DNA from: Lineus longissimus
Lineage: Eukaryota > Nemertea > Pilidiophora > Heteronemertea > Lineidae
Length of the DNA: 64,000 nt
Assembly (NCBI RefSeq): GCF_910592395.1
Contig: NC_088309.1
Span: 13,210,599 to 13,274,598 of the forward strand
Reading direction: 5' to 3'
Shown here: piece after piece, positions 33,511-45,759 of the stretch
Numbering within the stretch: position 1 is the stretch's first letter
Layout of the letters: each line of letters opens with the position of its first letter
Position numbers and translations under genes: made by a program
Notes under the pieces: model-generated
Told to the model about the DNA's origin: nothing
The model's database searches: none
The model's input: the letters and a program-made list of their open reading frames with translations, nothing else

Positions 33511-34286
33511 ATCACAGTTGCACATTGTAGATGTACCCGTTTGCTCCTTAATTTCTTCTCAGCAGATAGGTCATGGAAATGCGACTTTCTGTGTCTATTG
33601 TTGTCTTTTTGTTGAGATGAAGGCCACTTTCGTCCTTTTCCTGGTCACTGGTACCTCTGAGGGCTGATATTATGCAAGCAGTAAGGGGTTCGAGAAGAGC
33701 TTGTCATGAATACTTGTTTGCCCCATCAACCCTATCCCTGTACATATCCTTAAATTTCTATACTTTAATCTGATTTCTGTATGATTTTCATTTTTGGCCA
33801 CGCTTTAAGATGACATTATTGCATGCTATGGTGAATTTCACCCCTTGGGGTCTACATTTTTCAAATAATACTTGTCAAGGCGTTCATGAGTCCAAATTGA
33901 GAAACAGAAAGCTAAAAAGAAGTGGTTTTAAATTTCTTCATATTTCATTTAAATATTTTTCAATATAAGATTAAATCACATCCAGTTGACTGAAAAATAA
34001 ATCCTATTTGTAAAAAACACTTTTGGTTGTTGTAACCATCCTCTACTGTATTAACCAATCAGCTCGCGGTTGTATATGTAAATGAAAATAGTTCAGTTTG
34101 AAATCAATGTGTGGTTTCACCGTACAAGTTGAATAGTAACGATAAAAAGGTTAGCTTTTACAAAATAAATGTTAATCATAAGAAGAATGGTGTGACTATT
34201 TGATATCACTGGGTGCCGTTGCAATGGCTTTCTGTTCCAACCATTCCATATAAAGGTTGGCTAAGTCATGTGTGGGATCAGAGTCA
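33511..34286. other. No gene; includes a partial copy of repeat S (34060-34190)
   Basis: GAAAATAGTTCAGTTTGAAA near 34085 is the only recognised element. Confidence 0.35.
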
Positions 34287-34752
34287 GGGCCCATATTCAT
34301 AAAAGCCTGCTAAGCCCAGTTGGTAACTAAGCGCAGTTGGATACTAAGTGTCATTCATAAAACCCCGCTAAGCTTAGTTTGGTGCCAAGTTGTCTGCTAA
34401 CTTTAGAGGTGCTCTGGGGAAATAATAGACAATTCCAACCATACGCCGCAAACAGAATCAAAATGGGTCCATCTAATGCAGAGTTACAAATTAATTTAGA
34501 TGTTGATATTAAGTCGAAAGGCACACACAAAATGCTTACATGCCATCCCCTATTGAAAGTGAAACTAATGCACCTTATAGTATGTGGTTTGGGCCAAAGA
34601 CCAAATGCCCAGCTAACAACTAACATAATCTTAGTTGACAACTACCTGGCAATGTTCTTAGCAGCATAATATGAAGCAGCCAACTAGGCATTTGGCAGTC
34701 TGCTAAGGCCTAGTTGGCTGATAGTTTAGCAAGGTTTTATGAATATGGGCCC
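34287..34752. mobile_element. MITE with GGGCCCATATTCATAAAA terminal inverted repeats
   Basis: The left end GGGCCCATATTCATAAAA is repeated inverted at the right end (34735-34752), flanked by TCA on both sides as a 3-bp target duplication. Sub-terminal GCTAAGC and CTAGTTGG words are iterated. No coding capacity. Confidence 0.7.
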
Positions 34753-34770
34753 TCACATCTAACTTCTTAA

Positions 34771-35805
34771 CCCTTTCGCTGCGGCTGGTCGACGATCATC
34801 GACGGGAAAAAGTTTCCCTTCACTGCCGGCCGTCGACGATCATCGACAGATCACTATCGCAAGTATCTCTCCAAAGACCAATGAACTAAATACCGAATTG
34901 GTGGCTGCATGTATGTATTGTACACAGCCAATGCTTTATATTTCCACGAAAATTTTTGTATGTTGCTTCTCAAAGATTTGGAGTAAACAACATCTGAACT
35001 TTGTAAACAAATATGGCAGCAAGAAGGGTTACATTGTCAGGTGAGCAGGTTTTAGATGCAATTTTTGCGGATAGTGGAAGTGAAATGAGTGAGATTGACG
35101 ATGATTTTGAACTGCCAGATTCTGATAATGAAAGTGTAGACATGGTAGATGACGTACGGCAGTCAGATGATGATTCTGATGGCGGGAACCCACCCCCACC
35201 ACGTGTTAACCCCTTTGGACCACTAGTTCCAGATCGTTTGTTGGATTATAGGGGCTACACTGATAGAGATGGATGGAGAAGATTGGGTAAAGGTGATAGG
35301 TTTCAAAATGACTTTTGGGTTGATTTTCACCCTGCTCATGATACCCCTGGGGTCATACCTGATATGGGTGATGCTCCCCCCTTTGAGTACTTTTCAAAAT
35401 TTTTTCCAACTGGAATTTATCGAGTTATGGCTGAAGAAACCAATAGATATGCCCTTGAATTGATGAAGTAGTGACTCTGGCAAGTTCAAAGCATTGTGTA
35501 AAGTCATATTCCGTAAAAAAAACCCTGGGATTTAATGTGACAACAGTCATTTCTTCAGAAAATCTCGTATCTCGTTAGTAATTAGCTAATTAGCATATTC
35601 ATAATTAGTCAAAAAAAATTTTTTTCACTTTATAATCAAACTTTAGTATCACCTCAACAAACTTTTCCTTTACACCAACTTCCTATCTCCGATAGTTTAT
35701 CAGCTAGAAAGGCCCAAAATTTACTACCTGTTTTTACTGTAAACCCCCAAAACATGCCCGGCAGTGTAGGGATTTTGGGCAAAAACGAGCCCGGCAGCGA
35801 AAGGG
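34771..35805 (+). mobile_element. piggyBac deletion derivative
   Basis: TTAA lies on both sides (34767-34770 and 35806-35809). The ends are CCCTTTCGCTGC / GGCAGCGAAAGGG-like inverted repeats. Two sub-terminal copies of the near-palindrome GTCGACGATCATCGAC lie at 34788-34803 and 34832-34847. It encodes only the transposase N-terminus (35013-35471). Confidence 0.8.
35013..35471 (+). pseudogene. N-terminal piece of a piggyBac transposase
   Basis: A 152-codon frame from ATG to TAG, acidic at first (SDSDNESVDMV-like Asp/Ser/Glu run at residues 20-60), then proline-rich, ending in the conserved entry of the DDE_Tnp_1_7 region (PPFEYFSKFFPTGIYRVMAE, NRYALELM). The catalytic Asp residues are deleted. 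Full-length relatives are about 550-600 residues. The element needs a transposase from elsewhere. Confidence 0.7.
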
Positions 35806-35864
35806 TTAAGAAGAATGGTGTAACCATTTGAAAGGTCAAGGTGATGACTAACATTGATTGTGTA

Positions 35865-36912
35865 ATGAAATGGCCAGGGCCATTGTGCTCACCTCATGTG
35901 GAGGAAAGATGGATAAAGAGCATGGTCTTGTGTCATGTAGTGTTAGGTCATGTAGGTTTGATGTAGGTCCAAGCAATTACAATTTCCCCAAAATGGCCAA
36001 TTTACAGTACATTCGACCTCTGTGACCTTGAAAAGTAGGTCAAATCAAAGAAGACCCGGGTGACACATTGAATGGTTGTTAGAATTAGATGTACCTATGA
36101 TATAAAATTGGTGCCAATCGGGCAAGTCATTACTAGGAATAATGGCATTTTGAAGAATTTAGGATTTGGCCCCCTCCCTGGAGGCCAAACAGCAAATCAG
36201 ATCGCACCAAACTTCGGTACCTGAGATCACCTGACCAAGGGGTACATGTGTACTTAATTTGTGATCAATAGTCATTGCAGTTAAGAAACGTGCCATAGTT
36301 ACAGCCTGACGGCGAATTTACGCCATTTGACCTCTGTGACCTTGACAAGAAGGTCAAATTAAAAACCTGTGTGACATATACTGTATGGTGGTTAGATGTA
36401 CCCATGATATCAAATTGGTGGCAATCGGGCAAGAAGTTAAGGAATAATCACATTTTTAAGGTTTTTGGATTTTGCCCCCTGGTGGTCAAGTGGTGAATCA
36501 TATTGGACCAAACTTCGGTCCCTGAGATCAGCTGACTAAGGGGTAAATGTGTACCAAATTTGGTATCAATAGTCATTGCAGTTTAGAAACGTGCCATCGT
36601 TACATCCTAACGGCCAATTTACACCATTTGACCTCTGTGACCTTGAGAAGGAGGTCAAATCAAAAACCCGGAGGATATATGATGCACCTTTGCTAGAAGT
36701 ACCTACCATATTTTTTTCAAAATTTCCCGACTACTATTAAGGGAGATATTGCATATTTTCACTTTTAACGTTTGGCCCCCTGGTGGCCAAACCATGAAAC
36801 GAATCGGACCGAAACTTGGTCTCCCAGGTGTCATTACATTAGGGTACATGTGTACCAAGTTTCAACTCAACAGCTCTAACAGTTACGAAACGTGCCCTGC
36901 TAACGGACGACG

Positions 36913-37010
<98 letters not shown>

Positions 37011-37066
37011 ACGACGGACGCCACGGTATGGGATAAGCTCACCTCTGCTAAGAGGTGAGCTAAAAA
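35865..37066 (+). mobile_element. Helentron-like non-autonomous element, copy C (longest microsatellite)
   Basis: Same ends and units as copy B. The (GAC)n tract has grown to about 32 units (36914-37009), still framed by GGACGACGGAC on both sides. A short local duplication (GTTAGGTCATGTAGGTTTGA) occurs near 35942. The CTCF-like core is at 36771-36791. Confidence 0.78.
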
Positions 37067-37094
37067 CTAACTTTTTTGTCGTTACATATGTCAC

Positions 37095-38490
37095 GATCAG
37101 ATGAACTTTTCCGCACAGTGGAATGGTAATTTCCATTTATGATATAGTTTCTTCTTAAATTGTGACTAAGGGGGGGGGAGTTTCAAATGAAGAAATGATG
37201 AAACTGGCAGTTTTGACATGTTTAAATCTGGTGATGATGATGGCAAGATGCAGCACGCTCACAGTTGATGACGAATGTATTAGTCTTTCGGCTGTTGAAT
37301 GCACTACTAAAGCGTCAAACAAGAACAGCGTGGATTAAATTTTCTATGAAAGTGCGGTGTTACCCCTTGTGCAGAAGACCGGTGTGCGCCGTCCGACAAA
37401 ATAACATTTCGTATACAATTGCCGTAAGGCCATTGCCGGCAGAAACAGTAGAAATCTAAAATATCCAAGTCGGAAAATCATTAACTGCGCATGTCAAACG
37501 GAAGTTACGGCTAAATAGGGAAAAGCAAATGAAACCGAGGCACGGTCAAATATCCACTGCAAATTATCTACACACACCCAACTTCAACCTCGAGTAAAAG
37601 CACACCGCTCGCCTGAAGACATCTGCACGAAATATGGTTGAGTGAAAAAAATCAGCTCACAACAGCTCTCCTGGACCAAACTTGGTGCTGTTTTAAACTC
37701 ACAATACTTTTTTTCTCCCTTAGAGCACTGCAAAAAGTGATGAAGTATCAGTCCAATTGGCTTACTAATGTGTTTTTTAGGCAAAAATCACCCCTAACTT
37801 CAGACCACCCAGGCCATGAAATCATCATCACCCTGGAGAATGAATTCCTGAGCACCTTATCAGGCCATCCAATTTACCGAGCAGACTGCCTTTGATGGCG
37901 CTTCTTGATATATACAAGAGGTCCGGGAGAATGGCTGCCTCATAAGAAAACATCCAAAATGAGTGCTTGTTGGTATATTTATTAATATATACTGTGTCCA
38001 TCTGGTAACATGGACAATGTCATCACATGCACAAAATTTCGAGTTAGATAAACAAGCGGGTTACTCTGTGGGGCACGCACAAAATCCATCCATGCATATT
38101 TTACAATTTGCTCGCTGTCAATAGGACAAACCAGCATGTTTATCTTTATTAGATGCAAATTATGCTTGAAGAACCTTATCACCAGATGAATACAACGATT
38201 TTGCATTGAAAGACCCATCACCAGATGAATACAACAATTTTGCATTGAAAGACCCAACACAGTTTTTCTAAATTTATTAAATAAATCTGTCCTGGGAAAG
38301 GTAAGCTCGGCAAACTGGACAGCATAATAAGATGCTCGACAATTTGGGGAATTGGTTCTCCTGGGTTATCATGCATAACACAGAATGAAAATGTCATGGT
38401 TTAACAGGCTAGGGTAGGCCTATTTGGCTGGGAAAGGGTTCTTCTCTGGATACGTCTTGGAAAAAGTTAAGAGCATGTAGATAAACCAAT
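37095..38490. repeat. Dispersed repeat S, second copy, broken
   Basis: Blocks 37095-37200 and 37780-38490 match 33110-33510 in the same order, with unrelated sequence between them. A local duplication of about 40 bp (GATGAATACAACGATTTTGC) lies near 38186-38250. Confidence 0.45.
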
Positions 38491-38509
38491 TTAACTTGAA
38501 AATGGCTAA

Positions 38510-38900
38510 AACTTTATTACTGCTGTGCTATGCAGTTACAGTCTGGAATGAGAAATCAAAGATGGCTGCATGGCGGTCATAAGGGATACTGGATCTGGCC
38601 AAAATCAACAGGACACCTCTCCCCTCCCCATCCCATCACGCTACAGAACATTTGGTGACTTGTTCTGCATGTACACTACGGAATACCGGATCTGGGCCAA
38701 AATCACTAGGACACTTTTCCCACTGGCCTGACTTTGTCACGCCACAGAAAATTCAAGCCCACCTTGCGTGACTTGTTCTGCAGTTAACGTCCAGAATGCG
38801 AAATCAAAGATGGCTGCCTGGCAACCAAACCTGATACTGGATAGGGCCGAGGACTGCTAGGCACCAAACTAGCCTCAACACCCCAACCCCACAGTAATAT
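38510..38900 (+). repeat. Tandem units related to 30640-31660
   Basis: Two to three units with AATCAAAGATGGCTGC, GGATACTGGATCTGGCC, CCCCATCCCATCACGC and GTGACTTGTTCTGCA. Confidence 0.55.
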
Positions 38901-39627
38901 GAATCTGACTACAAATCTCTTAGTAATTTCCAAAGTCATAAGACCGGACAGACGCATGGACAGACAAGGACAAACCCATATTCCTTTTTGGGTGATTCAG
39001 TGTGATAATAAGTTTGCGCAATGCCCCTGTTTTCAAGACTGATATTCTTGAATTAGCTGAAAGTAAGGTTTTTCAAGGTGGCAATTTCACAAGATCTTTC
39101 ATACTTCTAATGAACTCTTCGCCTGTGACAATAGAACGATCATGGCAGCCTTCATCACACCCTGAAAAATAAAAAACATTATTCAGTCGTTAGGGTTGCC
39201 ATCGACTAAACGCAGGACTGCACTATTACTGTATATGAGCTGTAAACTGTATGATCCTTAATTTGATATTTTGGGTGATGTCCCTTTACACAATAACTGC
39301 TTTTAAAATCAATTAAAGATTTTTAACGCATTTGATATGAATTAATATTACTAACTATCAAGTGGGATTGTCGTTCGACATTGACTGTTGAACAGTCATG
39401 CTATATTAGCTTCATGAATTAGAACCTTTCGCCAAAATTCATGTGTGCAAGCTTTATATTTTTTTTGTAATTCATTTCTTATTTTTGAGGATAATTTCGA
39501 CATGTTCTTTTAGAGTATTACGTCATTGAATTTCTCAATTCTTTCATGAGTGCGGTGCAAGTTAAATATCTCAATTTGTTGTCATTGGACAAGCTGTTTT
39601 GGTGGCCTAGTGGATACACTCTCTGCC
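38901..39627. other. No gene; tRNA-like A box near 39600
   Basis: TGGCCTAGTGGATACACT (39602-39619) resembles a tRNA A box just before a TTAA. Otherwise nothing recognisable. Confidence 0.3.
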
Positions 39628-39631
39628 TTAA

Positions 39632-39925
39632 CCCTTTCACCGCCATAGTCGTCATATTCCGACCACACGGCTGGGCGCCAATATTTCAACCTTGAACTTC
39701 AGTTCACTCCTATATTACGAGAGGGCTCTCCCTGATTTTCGTCTGCATAGTGCAAGGTAAAGGAAGGCCACAGCCTCACACAGTTGCAGTAGAAAGTTTT
39801 TTGCATTTTACCAAATCAATCTATTCGTGAAAATTCCGAAAATGGTGTGCAGAAGAAAAATTAGTTGAAATGAAGTTGTTGCAATAATAGCAGATAGCGA
39901 TTCTGAGGAGGAATGACGCATACGG
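39632..39925 (+). mobile_element. piggyBac-like terminus with coding start
   Basis: TTAA (39628-39631) is followed by CCCTTTCACCGCC and GTCGTCATATTCCGAC. A plus-strand start region near 39841 ends in an acidic GATAGCGATTCTGAGGAGGA tract, typical of a piggyBac N-terminus. The neighbouring transposase runs on the other strand, so this end belongs either to a different copy or to a rearranged one. Confidence 0.4.
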
Positions 39926-40257
39926 GTTTTTTTTATCACTGCTTGCCTCAGATATCTTCTTCACATTGCTGCTAAAAAAAGTTGAACAAAAATTAAATTT
40001 TTTACCAAAAAAACAACTTTATTGCATAAAGTAAAAAATCGCATTCTTACCAAAAAATTACCAAGCTTTTCACAATTACAAAACCTCATGATAATTCTGT
40101 CACGTTGATCACATACACTACTATAGATGTTAGAAATGCTATATAAAGCTGCTTCACTTGTTTTCAGTCCTCACTAAATATCTGAGGACATCATACGACG
40201 TCACTTAACGTCACTGTGGCGTCATTCTTTCGTTGCAATGTTTTGGATCGGACAACT

Positions 40258-42045
40258 TCAGTTCTGTCTCGAGAAATCTAATTTAGTGTGATATTCCTCG
40301 AAGCAACCTTCTTCAATGTGATGGCCTGGCTGATCTGGGCATGTTTTACAGATCCTTCTACCTTTGGCATAGCAGACTCGGCAGTCCTTGTTGGGATGCT
40401 TGTTCCCACTCCCCGCAGCATATGGTTTCCTCATAGCGAAGTGTCTCCCAGTTAGCCTACCAACAGGGTTTTGTCTCACTACACTACGATTGAGACGAGG
40501 GCTGTTGGCCAGTAGGGAGCCAGTCACGATGTGAATGAACCCAAGGAAATTTAACTTGTTTTTTGCCTCTTGAAGTTCGTAAAGTTTCTGGGCATTCAGG
40601 GTACACTGCAGAAGAAGGCGCAGTACCAGCTTCCTGTACCACTTGTATGTTTTCCTCAGAACAGGAACACCATGCAGTTGTTGATCCACCATGTCTACGC
40701 CACCCATGTGTTTATTGTAGGCCAGGATACAACTTGGCTTTATGATTATGTCGCCATGTCTGTCTCTTTTACCACATGGCGCAACGGTAGATGGATGAGC
40801 AGTGGTGCGGATACAAACAAGCTTTTGCTGGTTGTTTGCCTTGTTCTGCATTGCCCTGAATGTCACAGCTAAGCAATGACGTTCAACATTCTCATAGCAG
40901 GCTGATTGACCTTTTTCAAGGACAGAGTTTGCGCATTCACGAGAGTAATTGACATGACCAGATTTGATTGTCCCACAAACATATGTGTCATGTTCAAGCA
41001 AGTGCATTGCAAGTTTTGAGGATGAATAGTAGTTGTCGGTGTACAAACAATGTCCCTGACCAAGGTATGGCTCAATGAGATTAGCCGGAATGCGTTCGGT
41101 TATGGACATTTTTGCATTCGGATCATCATCTCCAATCATTTCGGTCCCACAGTACACCATGAAAGAAAGTGTGATGCCATGAGAGGATCGAAGTTCATAC
41201 AGCTTGATACCAAATCTTGCCCTTTGTATTCCGATAAATTGTCCGAACGCCAAACGCCCCTTGTACAAAGCAAGTGATTCATCGACACTCAGGTCCTTAC
41301 CTGGTGAATGTCACCCAGGCGTCCACGGATCATTTCGATGACTGGCCTCACTTTATGGAGTCTGTCCCTGTCAGGGTCTGCAGCATCGAAATTTGGGTCC
41401 TCATTATCTGCGACGTGAAAGAACTTGAGAAGCAATAGTAACTGGTCCCTCACCATTGTCTGGCCATATATGGGAGTGGAGAAAAGTTCATCAGTCGACC
41501 AGTACAGATGCATACAAGGCTTGTGAACTAAAGCCATTAGGAATAGCATGCAAAGAAATGTTTTCATTTCATTATGATTTGTCTCTACCCAATCGTGAAC
41601 CCGCGAGCGAGAATCTCGGGCCAGTCTCACCTGATTTGCAGCCATGTACTGTCGTGCGTACCTGTTTGTCTCCCTCACAAAGTGTTCCATGAACAGATCA
41701 GTACAGTACAAATTGAAAAGTCAACGGGGTCAGTGATGTCCCCCAATCTGATTTTCAACCTTTCCTGACCAGTGAAGGGGATGTCTCAGGGTACGAAATT
41801 GGCATCACATCTCTGCCATTTCTATTCTGGCAAAATGTTCCGACGTCTACCACGCCCCGGTCCATGACCCCTGCCACGGGCACGGGCACATCCACGAGCC
41901 TGACCTTGTGCATCAGGCAGAGGATCATCATAACCAGAATTCTCATTGTCATCTGGGGGATTGTCATGTTCAGAAGGGGGCTCGAAACCAGGAATAGCAT
42001 GCAAAGAAATGTTTTCATTTCCTTAGGATTTGTCTCTACCCAATC
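40258..42045 (-). pseudogene. piggyBac transposase, frameshifted and rearranged
   Basis: On the minus strand: N-terminal Gly/Arg-rich and acidic part (about 41990-41800), GQERLKIRLGDITDPVDF, LFMEHFVRETNRYARQYMAA, then the catalytic region. All three catalytic Asp residues are present, in KDLSVDESLALYKGR, HCLYTDNYYSSSKL and YNKHMGGVDMVDQQ. The Cys-rich C-terminal finger (CRVCYAKGRRICKTCPDQPG) is complete. One-base frameshifts near 41722 and 41305 break the frame. A segment coding RVHDWVETN.EMKTFLCMLF occurs twice, properly at about 41600 and again at 42045-41985, where it abuts the DIRS element. This transposase would cut and paste DNA at TTAA if intact. Confidence 0.85.
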
Positions 42046-44760
42046 GTGTACCCGTAAACTTTGTACTGCTTCTTTGTCCAAGCTCGCCATGACGCCAAAA
42101 GAATATCCTTGGCGATCTCCCTGAGTTGTTCGTAATCATCGATCGACTTCCCACCAACACTGCCACCAGTGGCATGCTCAGCAGCCTGCTGACCTTGTTC
42201 TGGTTTGGGTGTCTGCTACAAAGTAGAATAGGGGAGTCAATAAGTAACCTGCTTACCGTGGTAAACTAGGGTTGTGTTGGCCACAAGGGGAACACAATGA
42301 TAGCAACTACCCCTTCTGCCTCAATTTTCTGAAGCATTTTTCCCAGAAGGCAGAACGGTGGCAAGGCGTATACAAACTGACCCTGCCATTACACCAAGAA
42401 AGCTTTAAAATTGAGACGCGATGCAAATAGATCGATCTTTGGCATACGCCAAGTACAGCAGATGCTCCTGAAGACCTAAGTGTCTATTGACCATTCACAT
42501 TTGTGATGATAAGTCCTGTTCTGAGCATCAGCTCTCACATTCAACGCTTCTGGCAGGTAGGAGGCTGTGACAACCCCCCCCCTCCCCCATCCAATGAGGG
42601 ATGCATCTGACGTAAGTATGACGTCAGGAGGTTTCCTGCAGATCGGTGCTGATGTGTTGGAGCTGTTATCTCTCCACCAGACCAGGTCATCTTTACAAAT
42701 CTGGGGTATATTAAACCTAGCCTCAAAATCATCCCAACCCAAACATAAGGCTTTGGTCTTGAAGTTATCTAGGCCCTGATAGTACAACTGTCCAAACTCC
42801 ACCGCCTGGAAGCTGGCTATCATTAACCCGATGGCTTCTGCAAACCTTCTTATATGTGGTCTACCCTGCCAGTTCAAGATTTGCTGCACGACAGTCAGGA
42901 ACTTGTGAATTCTCTCACTGGTTAGCGTCACATTCGTTAATACTGAGTTGATGATAAAACCAAGGAAAGTCCTCTGTTGGGCAGGCCAAAATCGTGATTT
43001 AATAGGATGCACAACCCATCACGACTTATTTGATTAATCAACTGTATCAATGTCATTGTCTTCACAGCTGCTCCCACTGCCAACTAGAAAGGGGTCATAA
43101 TACCCTTCTTCAACATAGACTGAATTTTCTCATCTATGCGCTTATGCTTATCAGGTTCAAACACGTAGGGCTTGGGGATACACTGCTGTTTAGGAATTTG
43201 GTCAAACTCCAGGGCAACCCCTGAAATCTGTTGAAGCAGTTTCGCATCAGATGTCATAGTTCTCCAAAAAGGAATGAACTTCTGAATCCTGCCTTCTTGG
43301 AAATTGACCACAGCGAGTTCAGCTTGCCTAATGATACTTTCCACAATCTTATCATACTTACCTACCCTGACTACCTCTTCTGCTGTGCAGCATTGGGTTG
43401 GTTCTTGTCTTTGTTTTGGTACTTCGCCTGTTACGCCGGTAGGCTCTTTGTCAGTCCCCTGACCCCCGTTTGCGGTAACCGGCACCAGCTTGCCCCCGGC
43501 CACCATAACTGCCACCTCTCTGTTGGTATCCCTGCCTATAATGTTGTTTATGGAAGGGTGCACTGGACAACTTTTGAGCTGAAGCTTTAGCGCGAGGTCC
43601 AAGGCACAGTCTTGAGTTTTTCAACCTCTACAATGTCTTTCATATTCTGCTGCAGATCACCGCCAAATAGTAAAGCTGATTCCTCCTTCACCTTGCTTGC
43701 AAGTTTCTGCGCTCTGATAGCAATCTCTTGATGCTCTGACGCCCGAGTCCATTCAATTCGTGCAAATCATTGCCTGCAATAGCCAATGCATCCATGGCAA
43801 TCCTAATGGCCATCCCCGTATCAGCCAGCTTCTTACCGATTCTCGCTTCATATAGAATGTCTACCAGCTTTACCAACGGGAGCACACTTTTGACGAACTT
43901 AGTGCTCACTTTACTCATTGCACTGTCAACCATCCTAGGGGACTGGTTAATGGGGTCCAAAATCTCCTCGTTTACTCTTGGATTCACCAGGCTGGCACAA
44001 TTCTGCGGCCTGAAATACTTTTTACACAAAGTCTTTGCCTGCTCGTCCTGCATCCGATTGGCAAACGTGTTATTAATGAGTTATCCAAACTTGTCAGAAA
44101 TGGGGTCCAACTTCCTCATCTTGGGCCTTCTGAGCTTGCATCAACTCAAGCAGGAGTGGGTTGTCTTCCAAAATATCCGCTTCTGAGCCCTCAGACTCAG
44201 AATCCAGCAGCTTATCCAGCTCCATATTCAAGTCCTCTCTCTAAGATTCTCCGTTCTCATCCTCGAGGAAGTCTTCAACATGATCCGCTGCTTGTCTTAG
44301 GCTTTTGCTAGCACTAACACGACCAAAAAGAGGCTCAATCTGCCCTGACTCGGCCTTCCTCTTTATTCTTCCTCCATCAGCAGCACTGCCAGTGGCAGAT
44401 GAATGATATGCTGCAGCCCCCTGCTTCATGTGCATTGGTGCACTGCTTGTACACGCAGTGCTAGTGTTGGGCACCACCACCATGGGGTTCATGGGCTTCA
44501 ATGCGGCCGGCAACACAGTCCTATGCTCACCATCACATGGTGCAGGCAACGGCATTTTATCCCGCTTCAGTTGCTTAACCGGCTTCAGCCTCAGCTTTTC
44601 CTTCTTCGAGCGAAAAAATTGCATCTGCATTGCATCACTCGTCATATTGCTTGTATACGCAAAAAAAGTGCCAGAAAATTCCCCACAACTCGTCTGGAGG
44701 ACGCACAGACACCCGTTTCTAAAACGAGGCTCCACAAACAGATCAACATTAACCCGTAAT
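42046..44760 (-). pseudogene. DIRS-like tyrosine-recombinase retrotransposon, broken
   Basis: Minus-strand order: gag-like region (44735-43610; Met- and Lys-rich start, an acidic stretch LDKLLDSESEGSEADILEDN, then IRIAMDALAIAGNDLHELNG); RT entry (GRIQKFIPFWRTMTSDAKLL, near 43270); RNase H region (QRTFLGFIINS, ILTSDASLIGWG, near 42960-42590); PKIDLFASRLN with YALPPF (near 42440-42360); and the start of the tyrosine recombinase (DILLASWRAWTKKQYKVYG, near 42100-42050). The recombinase catalytic part is lost at the piggyBac junction. The RT palm, including the YxDD motif, is deleted near 43090. Several stops and frameshifts are present. Confidence 0.78.
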
Positions 44761-45167
44761 AACGAGTAATTTAGTGGAAAACCGCAGTTCCCCTAGATCT
44801 AAGGATACTAACCTATAAGGAAAAAGTGCCACTTTTTCGCCTCAGAAAAGAGAAGATGGCAAATATCATGAAAAAACATATCATCAAAATAAAAATGTTA
44901 CTTCCATCTTGGATCTTGGTGACGAATTGCATTATTGCTCGATCTGCATGCGCATCTCATGTAATCTCATAATGTAGTCATCTGTTAGGTAGAACTGCAC
45001 ATCAGCTTTCATTGTCAGTAATGTAGTGACAGGTCCGAGAGCGAGGGTTACCCGGTGGCTCCAGACCAAGGGATCACAGGAGGCTGTGATTCAATAGACC
45101 AAAACTAAGAAATCATGTTGTTGAATGTTTATGAGTTGAAACAGAATGATGTAACAGTTTATTTCAG
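44761..45167. other. No recognisable gene
   Basis: Flank of the DIRS element; its terminal repeats were not identified. Confidence 0.3.
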
Positions 45168-45201
45168 AAACAAGAGGCCCACGGGCCTGGCACTCAGCTG
45201 G
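45168..45201 (+). mobile_element. 5' end of the second Helentron-like family
   Basis: AACAAGAGGCCCACGGGCCT then GGCACTCAGCTGG. Its body probably runs some hundred bases on, but no 3' end was found before 45750. Confidence 0.5.
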
Positions 45202-45759
45202 ATGACCCCATAGTAATAACATAGGACTGAGGGTGTAAAGTAGTAAATATCGGCTTTATACTACTGTTTGAAGGTCAAGAGAACACGTTATACCACTAAA
45301 ATTTCCAATGCAGAGCTGCCAACTGGATGAAATATGACTGAACTAATCATCGATGGTATGAAAATATTACAGGAGGCAACGGAAGATATCCCTAGTTCAG
45401 TATGTTGTATCGGTAGCTTTACAGACAAGAAGTGTCAGAGAGGATGTGACTTCTCCATGGACAACTGTAGTATGTCCAGGCTGGGTTGTACGTGCTGTAA
45501 CCAAGGATACAAAATGCTGTCTGCAATTGAGAGGTATCCTGATAACAGCGGTCAAAATAAATAGAAATGACCAGTTTGGTACTAACACCACTGTCATTTT
45601 TTTTAATAAGGAAAAGATTACAGGAGTCAACAAAATTAACTTTATTGAGAGAAATTGACCTATCCTGCAGGTGATTGGAATTTACAAAGGGTCGTTTTTC
45701 ATGACATTGTGCTCCACTGCATATCCCCAGTGAGTCGATCGGGAACTCATTTTTTTTTT
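45202..45759. other. Interior of the family-2 element, no supported gene
   Basis: A 76-codon plus-strand frame (45334-45564) is Cys-rich (CCIGSFTDKKCQRGCDF) but has no splice or family support. Confidence 0.3.
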
